Shown in pieces: positions 1 through 7,209 of a stretch of 64,000 nucleotides of DNA. Origin of the DNA: JAICIG01 sp035532215 (GTDB lineage: Bacteria > Planctomycetota > Planctomycetia > Pirellulales > JAICIG01); the NCBI GenBank assembly GCA_035532215.1, contig DATKRK010000251.1, positions 1-64,000 on the forward strand, written 5' to 3'. Each line of letters opens with the position of its first letter. The first letter of the stretch is position 1. The position numbers and the translations under genes are program-made. A model generated the notes under the pieces. It was not told the origin of the DNA. It was given only the letters and a program-made list of their open reading frames with translations, and made no database searches.

Positions 1-105
1 TAGCCCAGGCATTTATGCCTGGGATCCGCGAGCCGTTTACCCCCCGCCAATCGGGAAAAACGGGCGCACCTTGAACGAATTCCCAGGCATAAATGCCTGG
101 GCTAC
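1..105. repeat. paired-hairpin (REP/BIME-like) element, family A, copy 1
   Basis: Each end holds a hairpin with 9-bp arms CCCAGGCAT / ATGCCTGGG around a TT (or AA) loop, flanked outward by the tetranucleotide GTAG (ctac at 102-105; on the left the G lies just outside the window). The two ends are inverted copies of about 25 bp and enclose about 55 bp bounded by GGATCC and GAATTC. The same element recurs at 10621-10773. The sequence shows the structure directly; assignment to REP/BIME elements is inferred from the design. Confidence 0.8.
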
Positions 106-150
106 GTAAAAGTCGTGGCCGAAGGCGATCCGGGAAATCCAGCGGAAAAG

Positions 151-168
151 TTGTGTAGAACAACGAGC
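151..168 (+). repeat. short dispersed repeat TTGTGTAGAACAACGAGC
   Basis: An 18-bp word also present at about 3640-3657, and its core occurs inverted at 3571-3584. It lies just downstream of the HEAT-like gene's stop codon. Function unknown. Confidence 0.6.
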
Positions 169-181
169 GCTTGGACCAGGG

Positions 182-1465
182 CTATTTTTTTTCGCCGCAG
201 GCCCGAGCCGCTTGTTCGCGAAGGGCCGGATCGGAGTCGCTGTTGGCGACTTCCTGGACGCGTGCGAGCATTTGGGGGTCTTGGCTGGTGGCCATCAGCG
301 TCACGGCCGCGCGGCGCACTTCCGCGCTTGAGTCGCGGCTCAGGACGAGCAGCCAGTGCTTGGCGTCGATGCCGCGCATGCCGGGCAAGGCTTCGGTCCA
401 GCGGCGCCGCTCTTCGGAGTCGGCCGAAGCGAGATGCTTGCCGACCTCGATTTGCCGGTGCGTGTAGCCGCGGCGAGTCAACTCGCCCTCGGCAGCCGAC
501 GCTGTCGCGACATGGCTCGAGGTAAGCTCGGCAAAAAGTTCCGAAACATCTCGCCGCGAGATCCCGCTTTCGCTCGCCGCTGACGCCGTTTCCACGAAAC
601 CCGATTTGCCGGCGCCGTCAAGCGGTTGCGAATAGTCGGCCCGTTCCGCGGCGCCGTCCTCGGTTCGGGCGGCCTGATTCGCCGCGGCCTGGAGCGGGTT
701 GCGCCGGGGAGAGCGCCGGGCGTTTGCCGAACTCAGTTTTGCCGCGTTTGCGTCGGGCTGCAGGCGCCGGGGCGCTTCTACGCTCGCCATGAGCCTGACG
801 CCGCCCTGTACGTCGATCGCAGCCAGCGGCGGCAAGGCCGGCGCCTCGAGGCTGGCCGGCGGCAAGGGTTCGTGCGACGCGACCGGCAGCGGCGACGTCC
901 AGCGCTCGACCGCCGCCCGCGATGCTTGTGCCAGGTCTCGCTCGCGGCGCCAGTCGTCCGAATCGCGGCCGGCTCGCAGAACTTGTTCGCACTCGGCCAC
1001 AAGCCGGCCGCGGTCGACCGCGCTGCCGTCGGTCGGCCAGAGCAGGATGCGCGTCGCCAGGTCGGCGGCAAAGGCCCGCGAATCCGGGTCGAGCCGCTCG
1101 ATTTCGGCCGCCAAGGCCGCCGTGAGCCAGCCCAACCGCAGGCTGGCCTCCTTTTGCGGCAGCCGGGCCCAACGATTGACTTCATCGTCCAAAGCCAAAC
1201 GCACCTCGCGCCGCACGCTCTGGCGAGGCGAGCCCAGCCCCTCGACCAAAACGCCGATGCCTTCGGCTTGCCGTGCGACGATGCGCCGCGCAAGCGCCGG
1301 CAACTCGTCGTCGGGGGCCTCGGCGAACTGCTGACGCCAATAGCGTGCGTTCCACTGCGCTTGGGAATAGTAGAGCCACGCGGTCAGGCCGATCGCGACC
1401 GAGAGAACGGCCGCAAATCGCCGCAACCAACTAAGCGCCCTTCGCGGTTTGTGGCGATCGTCCAT
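182..1465 (-). CDS. membrane-anchored HEAT-repeat-like protein of unknown function
   Basis: A frame of about 427 residues when started at the ATG at 1465 (MDDRHKPRR...); an upstream in-frame ATG at 1567 would add 34 residues of low-complexity basic sequence and is less likely. Basic residues followed by one hydrophobic segment (about residues 15-35, RFAAVLSVAIGLTAWLYY) suggest an N-terminal membrane anchor with the rest outside the membrane. The middle is Ala/Pro/Arg-rich and probably disordered. The last 110 residues are helical with the character of HEAT repeats (for example SSAEVRRAAVTLMATSQDP, then a second unit SDPALREQAARACG). No catalytic motif is visible. It may be a scaffold or interaction protein; no specific function can be given. 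It stands alone, and the next gene is divergent at 1732. Confidence 0.75.
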   Translation of the reverse strand: MDDRHKPRRALSWLRRFAAVLSVAIGLTAWLYYSQAQWNARYWRQQFAEAPDDELPALARRIVARQAEGIGVLVEGLGSPRQSVRREVRLALDDEVNRWARLPQKEASLRLGWLTAALAAEIERLDPDSRAFAADLATRILLWPTDGSAVDRGRLVAECEQVLRAGRDSDDWRRERDLAQASRAAVERWTSPLPVASHEPLPPASLEAPALPPLAAIDVQGGVRLMASVEAPRRLQPDANAAKLSSANARRSPRRNPLQAAANQAARTEDGAAERADYSQPLDGAGKSGFVETASAASESGISRRDVSELFAELTSSHVATASAAEGELTRRGYTHRQIEVGKHLASADSEERRRWTEALPGMRGIDAKHWLLVLSRDSSAEVRRAAVTLMATSQDPQMLARVQEVANSDSDPALREQAARACGEKK

Positions 1466-1731
1466 TTTGCCTTTCCTACCCGGATCTCCTGCGGATCGGC
1501 GAGCCTTTCCGGCCCTGGGCGGCGCATTCTCAGCGACATTTGATTTGGCCGCAAGTCCAGTTGGCATAGGCGGCTGCGCACGATGACCGGAGAGAAACGC
1601 AAGCCTGGGAGAATTTCGCTGACCCGTTTCGACGGCGGCAGCCGAATTATCACTAAGACCGGCAAGGGTTGCCGCGCTGGTGCGCTCTGCAACCCAAAGG
1701 GGCGGCGCGTCCGACGTGACGAGGGGGGATT

Positions 1732-2658
1732 ATGATGGAGTATTGCGGCGGGTTTGCGCCGTGGCGCGCGGCGCGTTGCGCGCTGACGGCGGCGCTGGTT
1801 TGCGGTTTTGCGAGCGCGGAGTCGGTCGAAGCGGCCGCGCCCGAGTCGGAGGCGACGTCGAGCCGAGATGCGCGCGACGACGCTTTGCGCCGTCTGGCTC
1901 GGGCCGAATTGACGCACGAAGCCCGCTCGAAGGTCTCGGGCGTGCTGGGAGCGACGACGATCTATCGCCGGCTGCCCAGCCAGGTGATCGAATGCGATCC
2001 GAGCCTCTATGTGTTCCTGGTCGAGCATCCGGATCTGGTCGTAAACATCTGGGAGGCGCTGGGCATCAGCGAAGTGCAGGTCGAGCAGATCGGCGAGCGA
2101 CTCTATGCGGCGAACGACAAGGCCGGCACGCTGGGCCGCATGGAGTTTCTGCACGCCAGCCCGCAGATGCACGTGGTCTATGCCGAAGGCTCCTACGAGG
2201 GACCGCTGTTCGGCCGCACGATCAAAGGCAAGAGTCTGCTGCTGCTCGAAACTCGCTACTTCCGCAACACGTCGGGACGGCATTTCATCCGCTGCCGCAT
2301 GGACGCGTTTTTGCACGTGGAAAACGTGGGCGTGGGCGTGTTGGCGAAAACGCTGCAGCCGCTGGTTGGAGCCGCGGCCGACAACAATTTCCACGAGACG
2401 GCGGCCTTCCTGGCCGGCATCAGCCGCGCCGCGGAGGTGAACTACGCCGGAATGCAAAAAGTGGCGGAAAAGCTGACGAACGTCGCCCCCGCCGACCGCG
2501 AGCAATTCGCCGCGCTGACCGAACAATTGGCGGTCCGCGCGGCTTTGGCCCAGACTCCGCGGCAAGAAAGCAAGGTCGCCGCCGGCGCCGACTCTTCCGC
2601 CTCTCGGCAAACGCCCCAGACGACGCGCCGCCCGACGAGGTCGGCCAAGCAGCGTTGA
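1732..2658 (+). CDS. exported protein of unknown function
   Basis: 308 codons starting at ATGATG, preceded by a purine-rich GAGGGGGG ribosome binding site; the second ATG (1735) is equally possible. The N-terminus has a hydrophobic stretch (about residues 13-29, ending GFASAES) consistent with a Sec signal peptide. The mature part is a soluble mixed fold of about 210 residues, then a low-complexity Ser/Thr/Arg tail (last 35 residues). I do not recognise the family. Acidic and aromatic residues are well spread and the frame shows the strong third-position GC expected of a real gene here. The next gene is convergent, with a hairpin between the two. Confidence 0.75.
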   Translation: MMEYCGGFAPWRAARCALTAALVCGFASAESVEAAAPESEATSSRDARDDALRRLARAELTHEARSKVSGVLGATTIYRRLPSQVIECDPSLYVFLVEHPDLVVNIWEALGISEVQVEQIGERLYAANDKAGTLGRMEFLHASPQMHVVYAEGSYEGPLFGRTIKGKSLLLLETRYFRNTSGRHFIRCRMDAFLHVENVGVGVLAKTLQPLVGAAADNNFHETAAFLAGISRAAEVNYAGMQKVAEKLTNVAPADREQFAALTEQLAVRAALAQTPRQESKVAAGADSSASRQTPQTTRRPTRSAKQR

Positions 2659-2703
2659 CGCCTGGCGATCGTTCAACCGGCCAAACGCCCGCCGTTGGGC
2701 GCC

Positions 2704-2735
2704 ATGTCTTCGCCGGCATCAGCCGGCGTAGACAT
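2704..2735. terminator. hairpin between convergent genes
   Basis: ATGTCTTCGCCGGC - ATCA - GCCGGCGTAGACAT: 14-bp arms with one mismatch and a 4-nt loop, midway between the convergent stops at 2658 and 2748. No T-run follows on either strand, so a role as bidirectional terminator is inferred from position and stem strength only. The tetraloop and adjacent GTAG also resemble the REP-like elements elsewhere in the window. Confidence 0.45.
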
Positions 2736-2747
2736 GTGAATCGCCGC

Positions 2748-3212
2748 TCAAGCCGTCAAGTCGACGCCGGCGCCGTGCCCGCCGACGAAGGGCGCCTTCA
2801 ATTCTTCGTGCTTTCGCTGGACTCGCTCGGCGAATTCCGGCGTGGCCCACACGGCGGGCATGACCGCGGGCAGCGAGGCGCCCTTGGCCGAGTAGACTTG
2901 AAATCGGACCAAAATACCGACGTGCTCGTTGCCCACGCCCGCCTGCAGCAACAATTGACGCTGCAAGAGCGCGTTTTGAATCGTCAACGCCGAGCTGAGA
3001 TTCTCCAGCGGCGGCTTGTCGCCGGAGAACCACGTATAGTCGAGGTCGGTCAGCGCGTCTTGGTTTTCGACGGCCTCGTACGCCCAAGGGGGCGGCTCGG
3101 CGGCCTGCCAGCGCGCTGGCGGCAGATCGGCGCGGTCTGACGCCCAACACGGCGCATACGAGGGCGCATAGCAAACCGGTGAAATCCTGAGCATGGGCGC
3201 GAACCGCACCAA
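2748..3212 (-). CDS. small protein of unknown function
   Basis: Up to 154 residues from a GTG at 3212 with AAGG upstream, or 148 from the ATG at 3194. The first 40 residues are weakly hydrophobic with Cys and could be an export signal, but not a clear one. The remainder (from about residue 40) reads as ordinary protein with motifs such as YTWFSGDKPPLENLSSALT and AVWATPEFAERVQRKHEEL. No family recognised. Overlapping frames on both strands (2719-3345 minus, 1680-3140 plus) are Arg/Ala/Gly-rich shadows and were rejected in favour of this one. Confidence 0.55.
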   Translation of the reverse strand: MVRFAPMLRISPVCYAPSYAPCWASDRADLPPARWQAAEPPPWAYEAVENQDALTDLDYTWFSGDKPPLENLSSALTIQNALLQRQLLLQAGVGNEHVGILVRFQVYSAKGASLPAVMPAVWATPEFAERVQRKHEELKAPFVGGHGAGVDLTA

Positions 3213-3557
3213 CGGCCTTCGACGAACGAATGGAAATGCGTCGAGTCAGGCCGATCTGCCGTCCGGGCGCCACATGGGCGAGAGAATTCTCGCCGCGATC
3301 GATTCGTCGCGCCAGGGCCGCGGCGTCTGTCGCCGCCGGCCGCACTCGCTAACTTCAACCCTAGTTCGATACCAGGGCGGAAACAAGCGCCGGCGAGGCG
3401 AAACGCTCATGCAGGCGGCAAAGAACGAGGCGCTTCGCGACAAATGCGACGACTTTGTCGTTTCGGCGGGCTGACGCTTGTGCCGTTCGATTCCCGACGT
3501 GCGAAACCTGTTGGAGAGACTCAAGACATGCACGCCTGTCGGCATGCACGAACCCCC

Positions 3558-3669
3558 GCCGCAAGCACCCGGTTGTTCTACACATCTTTCGGTCGAAGGA
3601 AGGACTCCCTCCGCGTCGCTTTGCAACGGCTGAGCGACTTGTGTAGAACAACGAGCCGCAAGCACCCGG
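3558..3669. repeat. composite direct and inverted repeat
   Basis: GCCGCAAGCACCCGG occurs at about 3558-3572 and again at about 3655-3669. Just inside these, GTTGTTCTACACA (3571-3584) is the inverted complement of TGTGTAGAACAAC (about 3639-3652). The unit including the right arm recurs at 151-168. It looks like a small non-autonomous element; no gene inside. Confidence 0.6.
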
Positions 3670-3768
3670 CGGGGCTGAACGCACGGCTCGCAGCCCGCAT
3701 CGCATCAAAGCAGGGTTGCGGCGGTGCAACTATATTTTGCCCGGTTAAGAATGAGACGTGCGTTGGTC

Positions 3769-3821
3769 GTGGGGCGGCCTTCCAGGCCGCCGGCCATTGA
3801 CGGCCTGGAAGGCCGCCCCAC
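3769..3821. repeat. paired-hairpin (REP/BIME-like) element, family D
   Basis: Left half GTGG + GGCGGCCT-TCC-AGGCCGCC; right half is the inverted copy ending CCAC. Each half can fold as its own hairpin and the whole as one long stem, with CGGCCATTGA between them. It shares the design, not the sequence, of families A, B, C and E. Confidence 0.75.
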
Positions 3822-3881
3822 ATGCCGCCCAAGCGTCTCGTTGGCGCCCGCGTGCGGTATAGCAAAACCCGAAAAAAGTCG

Positions 3882-4079
3882 CTAAGCCCGCGGACCCAAG
3901 AGGTTGCGGCGACTGCGGCGCTCGGCGCGCAAGCGGGCGCGGCGACGGGTTTCACTCGGCTTTTCGTAATACTCCTTGCGACGCATCTCCTTTTTAATTC
4001 CGCTGCGCTCCACCAGTTTCCGGAAACGGCGAACGGCCTCCTGGATCGATTCGCGGTCCCGAACGTTCAACTTAACCAC
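3882..4079 (-). CDS. rpsU: 30S ribosomal protein bS21
   Basis: Small basic subunit protein bound near the 16S rRNA 3' end, involved in translation initiation. The frame gives VVKLNVRDRESIQEAVRRF then KLVERSGIKKEMRRKEYYEKP and a very Arg-rich tail, the typical bS21 pattern and length (65 residues). I place the start at the GTG at 4079, because a perfect AAGGAGG lies 4-5 nt upstream of it; the ATG at 4106 would put that Shine-Dalgarno inside the gene and add nine residues not found in the family. It is transcribed in the same direction as the hyf-like genes, 139 bp downstream of them. Confidence 0.93.
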   Translation of the reverse strand: MVKLNVRDRESIQEAVRRFRKLVERSGIKKEMRRKEYYEKPSETRRRARLRAERRSRRNLLGPRA

Positions 4080-4218
4080 AGTTCCTCCTTCGTTACGAAC
4101 GGTCAATCATACCCGGCCGCCGACCTTCCTGAATCCATCGGCGGAAACGAATTGAGTAGTTTACACGAACCGCCCCCGCGATGTCCATCCGTTTGTGGCA
4201 ACGGGCAACGCCGAGATC

Positions 4219-5655
4219 TTACGAATTCGCGGCCAGCGATTGCGCGGCTTGGTTCAGCAGATCGCTCAAGAAGGGCGGCAAGTACATGCCTAACAGCAAG
4301 ACCAGCCCCATCAACAGCACGATCGGGGCGCCGGTTTGTACGCCGTCGGCAAAGGAGTCGTGCTGAGGCGAACGCGAGGGCTTGCCCAGCGTGATGCCCA
4401 ACACGGTGGCGCCCATGCCGAGGAACACCGCCATCAGAGCGGCCAGGAAGATCGCGGCGCCGACGAAATGCCGCTCGCGAAAAGCCGCCGCCACGATGCT
4501 GAACTCGCTGACGAAGGGGCTGAAAGGGGGCGAACCGCAGCCGGCGAAAAAGCCGACCAGAAACAGCGAGCCCGAGAGCGGCAGCCCGCGCATCGCGCCC
4601 GTGACGTGCTCGGTCAGCTTGCTGCCGTAGGCGCGATGGATGTTGCCGGCCGACAGAAACAACACGCCCTTGGACAAGGCGTTGTTGATGACGTGCAGCA
4701 AAACGCCGTAAATAGCGGCGCCGCCCAGACCGACGCCGAACGCCAGGATGCCCATGTGCTCGACGCTGGAATAGGCCAGCATGCGTTTGAAGTCGCGCTG
4801 CCGCACCATGAACACGGCGGCCGTGAGCATCGAGAGCAAGCCTAAGAAGGTCATCGTCCGCGAGGCGAACTCGCCGTCGCCCGAGCGGACCGCAATCTGA
4901 TAAACCCTGAGGATCGCGAAAAACACGCAGCTCGTCACGCCGCCGGCCATGATCGCGCCAACCATGCCGGGCGCCTCGCCGTAGGCGTCGGGCTTCCAGG
5001 CGTGCATCGGCGAGAGGCCCATCTTGGCGCCGTAGCCGACCACGAGCAGCACGAACGCGGCGTGCAGCCAGGGGCGCGACAGATCGGGCGCCGCGGCCAT
5101 TAAATCGTCGAACAAGAGCGTCGGCTTCAGCCCCGCGTGCAGCGCCGAATAGGCCAGGAAAAACGAGCCCAGCAAGGCCAGCGCGATGCCCACCGAGCAG
5201 ATCAGCAGATACTTCCAGGTCGCTTCGAGCGAACGGGCGTTGTGGTTGAAGTACAGACTCGGCGCCGTCACGAGCGTCGTCGCTTCGACGGCCACCCACA
5301 TCAGCCCCAAATGCCGCGACAGCACGACCAGCGACATCATCGCCAGCGAAGCCAGCATGCAGGCGCACAAGATGCGATTGGGCCGCTCGCGCCGCAGCGC
5401 CAGGTAGCCTGGCGCGTAGAGCATGCACAAGAAGTGCAAGACGCTGATGGCCAGCAAAAACACCTTGGCCGTCGCATCGAGCACGAGCCAGCCGTCGAAG
5501 TGGCTGACCGTTTCGCCCGCGCGGATCAGCGACGCCAGGCACGACAGGTGCAGCCCGGAGCCGATCGGCAGCAGCCACGGCCGCCAGCGGTCGGAAGGCG
5601 CCAGCAGGGCCGCCAGTCCGACGAGCGCCGGCAAGATCACCAGGTACAAGGCCAT
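4219..5655 (-). CDS. hyfF: HyfF/NuoN-type proton-translocating membrane subunit
   Basis: Integral membrane protein of 478 residues with about 14 hydrophobic segments, of the antiporter-like family (Proton_antipo_M) shared by complex I NuoL/M/N, Mrp antiporters and group 4 hydrogenases. Visible hallmarks are conserved Lys/Glu-bearing helices, the GYGAKMGLSPMHAWKPDAYG loop and KRMLAYSSVEHMGILAFG, which match the HyfF/HycC signature. It is the last gene of a minus-strand operon hyfB-hyfC-hyfE-hyfF, starting 3 nt after the hyfE stop. In group 4 hydrogenases hyfG and hyfI (catalytic subunits) would come next; here rpsU follows. It probably moves protons or Na+, but the electron-transfer partner is not encoded here. 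Confidence 0.85.
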   Translation of the reverse strand: MALYLVILPALVGLAALLAPSDRWRPWLLPIGSGLHLSCLASLIRAGETVSHFDGWLVLDATAKVFLLAISVLHFLCMLYAPGYLALRRERPNRILCACMLASLAMMSLVVLSRHLGLMWVAVEATTLVTAPSLYFNHNARSLEATWKYLLICSVGIALALLGSFFLAYSALHAGLKPTLLFDDLMAAAPDLSRPWLHAAFVLLVVGYGAKMGLSPMHAWKPDAYGEAPGMVGAIMAGGVTSCVFFAILRVYQIAVRSGDGEFASRTMTFLGLLSMLTAAVFMVRQRDFKRMLAYSSVEHMGILAFGVGLGGAAIYGVLLHVINNALSKGVLFLSAGNIHRAYGSKLTEHVTGAMRGLPLSGSLFLVGFFAGCGSPPFSPFVSEFSIVAAAFRERHFVGAAIFLAALMAVFLGMGATVLGITLGKPSRSPQHDSFADGVQTGAPIVLLMGLVLLLGMYLPPFLSDLLNQAAQSLAANS

Positions 5656-5658
5656 CGC

Positions 5659-6291
5659 TTATTCCTTCAAGGACGAAAGGTGCTGGACTTCGAGCGGATC
5701 GAGCTCGCGATTGATGTGCTGGATGATGATGCCCATCACGAACACCGCCACGAACAAGTCCAACAGCACGCCGATTTCGACCAGCGCCGGCACGGCTTCG
5801 ATCAACAACAAGCTGAACACGAACACGCCGTTCTCCAACACCAGGTAGCCCAGCGATTGCGAGATCGTCTTGACGCGCGTGATCAGCATCAAGAAGCCGG
5901 CGAAAATCGTCGCCAGCGAGGCGGGAACGATCAACGAGCTGTGTTCGCTGTCGGCCAGCGGCAGCGTGCCGCCGAACCACAAGGAAGCCCCCGTCCCTGC
6001 GGCGCCCAACAGCAGCGAGGCGATGAATCCGCCCGCCGGCCGAAACTCGGGGCCGATCGTCAGATCGCGCATGGCGTACAGCAGCAGTCGCGGAATCAAA
6101 ACTCCTTTGACGGCCATCGTGCCCAGGCTCAACAGCACGACCCGCGCGCCGTGCTCCATCCACAGCGGCGCCGCGCCGAGCAGCATGCCTTGCACGGCCA
6201 CCAGGTTGATCGCCGTGCGCAAGCGGCTGGCGCCGAGGACGAAAAAATTCAACAGCAGGACGATTTCGAGCAGGGTCGTGAGCGTGAACAT
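5659..6291 (-). CDS. hyfE: HyfE/NuoK-like membrane subunit
   Basis: About 210 residues from the ATG at 6291 (MFTLTTLLEIVLLLNFFVLG), which begins 2 nt after the hyfC stop; the longer frame to 6336 would overlap hyfC. It has six or seven hydrophobic helices. The sequence SQSLGYLVLENGVFVFSLLL and the C-terminal INRELDPLEVQHLSSLKE are characteristic of hydrogenase-4 component E, a NuoK-like protein with extra helices. In complex I-type machines NuoK carries buried Glu residues on the proton path; ENGVF is the equivalent here. Confidence 0.85.
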   Translation of the reverse strand: MFTLTTLLEIVLLLNFFVLGASRLRTAINLVAVQGMLLGAAPLWMEHGARVVLLSLGTMAVKGVLIPRLLLYAMRDLTIGPEFRPAGGFIASLLLGAAGTGASLWFGGTLPLADSEHSSLIVPASLATIFAGFLMLITRVKTISQSLGYLVLENGVFVFSLLLIEAVPALVEIGVLLDLFVAVFVMGIIIQHINRELDPLEVQHLSSLKE

Positions 6292-6293
6292 CG

Positions 6294-7199
6294 TTAGCGC
6301 GGCAATAAAATGATTCCGAACGCGGAAAGCACGCACGCCGTCACCAGCAGGCGCGGCACGTCGGGCATGCGCAAGCGGGCCATCGTCGACTCGATGACGC
6401 CGATGATTGCCGCCAGGACGAGCGTTTCGACGACGAATACGGCCGCGTCGACCAGCACGTAGCCGCTATCGATCGGCGACAGCAACTGTACGATCATGGC
6501 GCAGAACAAGAGCAGCTTGACGGCGGCGCCGTAGAGAATCATGGCCAGCGCCGGCCCGCTGTGGTCGAGCACGATCACTTCGTGAATCATCGTCAACTCG
6601 AGGTGCGTGTTCGGATCGTCGAAGGGGATTCGCGAGTTTTCGGCCAACAGCACGATGAACCAGCTCACCAGCACTAGCACCAAAGAGGCGCCGCCCGTCT
6701 GCCATTGGGCGCCGAACGATTCGCCCAGCATCTCCGACAGGTTCAGCGAGCGCGAGAGGCTCGCCATCACCAGAAAGCCGAAAAACAGCGCCGGTTCGGC
6801 CAGCGCCGAAAAAGTCAGTTCGCGGGTCACGCCCATGCCTTCGAAGGCCGAACCGGTGTCGAGCGAGGCGATCGCCAGAAAGAATCGCCCCAAGGCGAGC
6901 AGGTACACGAACAGCAGCACGTCGCCCGAGAAGGACACGGGCGCGGTCTCGCGCCCGAAAGGCAGCAGCAGCGAAGCCAAGAGCGCCGTTGCCAGGCTCA
7001 CGACCGGCCCGGCGCGGAAGACCCAACCGGTGGTCTGGCTGATCACCGAGTCCTTCTGCACCAGGCGGATCACGTCGTAAAACGGCTGCAACAGCGGCGG
7101 ACCGACGCGGCCGGCGAAGGCCGCCTTGGTCTTGTTGATCACCCCGCGCAGCAACAGCGGCAGCCCCAAGACCGCCAGCACGTGAATCGCCGTTTCCAC
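6294..7199 (-). CDS. hyfC: HyfC/NuoH-like membrane subunit
   Basis: 301 residues, about eight transmembrane helices, homologous to complex I NuoH and to HyfC/HycD, the subunit that joins the membrane arm to the peripheral arm. Key loops are visible: PPLLQPFYDVIRLVQKDSV near residue 40, ENSRIPFDDPNTHLELTMIH around residues 185-205, rich in the charged residues of the quinone/proton-input region, and the polar C-terminal helix. Keeping the NuoH-type interface residues although no peripheral-arm genes are present argues that a partner exists elsewhere in the genome. It follows hyfB by 10 nt and is 2 nt upstream of hyfE. Confidence 0.88.
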   Translation of the reverse strand: METAIHVLAVLGLPLLLRGVINKTKAAFAGRVGPPLLQPFYDVIRLVQKDSVISQTTGWVFRAGPVVSLATALLASLLLPFGRETAPVSFSGDVLLFVYLLALGRFFLAIASLDTGSAFEGMGVTRELTFSALAEPALFFGFLVMASLSRSLNLSEMLGESFGAQWQTGGASLVLVLVSWFIVLLAENSRIPFDDPNTHLELTMIHEVIVLDHSGPALAMILYGAAVKLLLFCAMIVQLLSPIDSGYVLVDAAVFVVETLVLAAIIGVIESTMARLRMPDVPRLLVTACVLSAFGIILLPR

Positions 7200-7209
7200 C
7201 GGCAGGCTC

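Larger units (their letters stand above)
3213..3881. other. intergenic region with repeat elements
   Basis: About 670 bp without a convincing gene. It holds a direct/inverted repeat structure (3558-3669) and a paired-hairpin element (3769-3821). The frames crossing it are Arg/Ser/Pro-rich and are not conserved-looking. The stretch 3213-3557 shows nothing I can name. Confidence 0.6.

Noticed and set aside
4103..6163. 686-codon minus-strand frame overlapping hyfE and hyfF
   Set aside because: Arg/Ala/Gly-rich out-of-phase reading; the in-phase frames give recognised membrane subunits.
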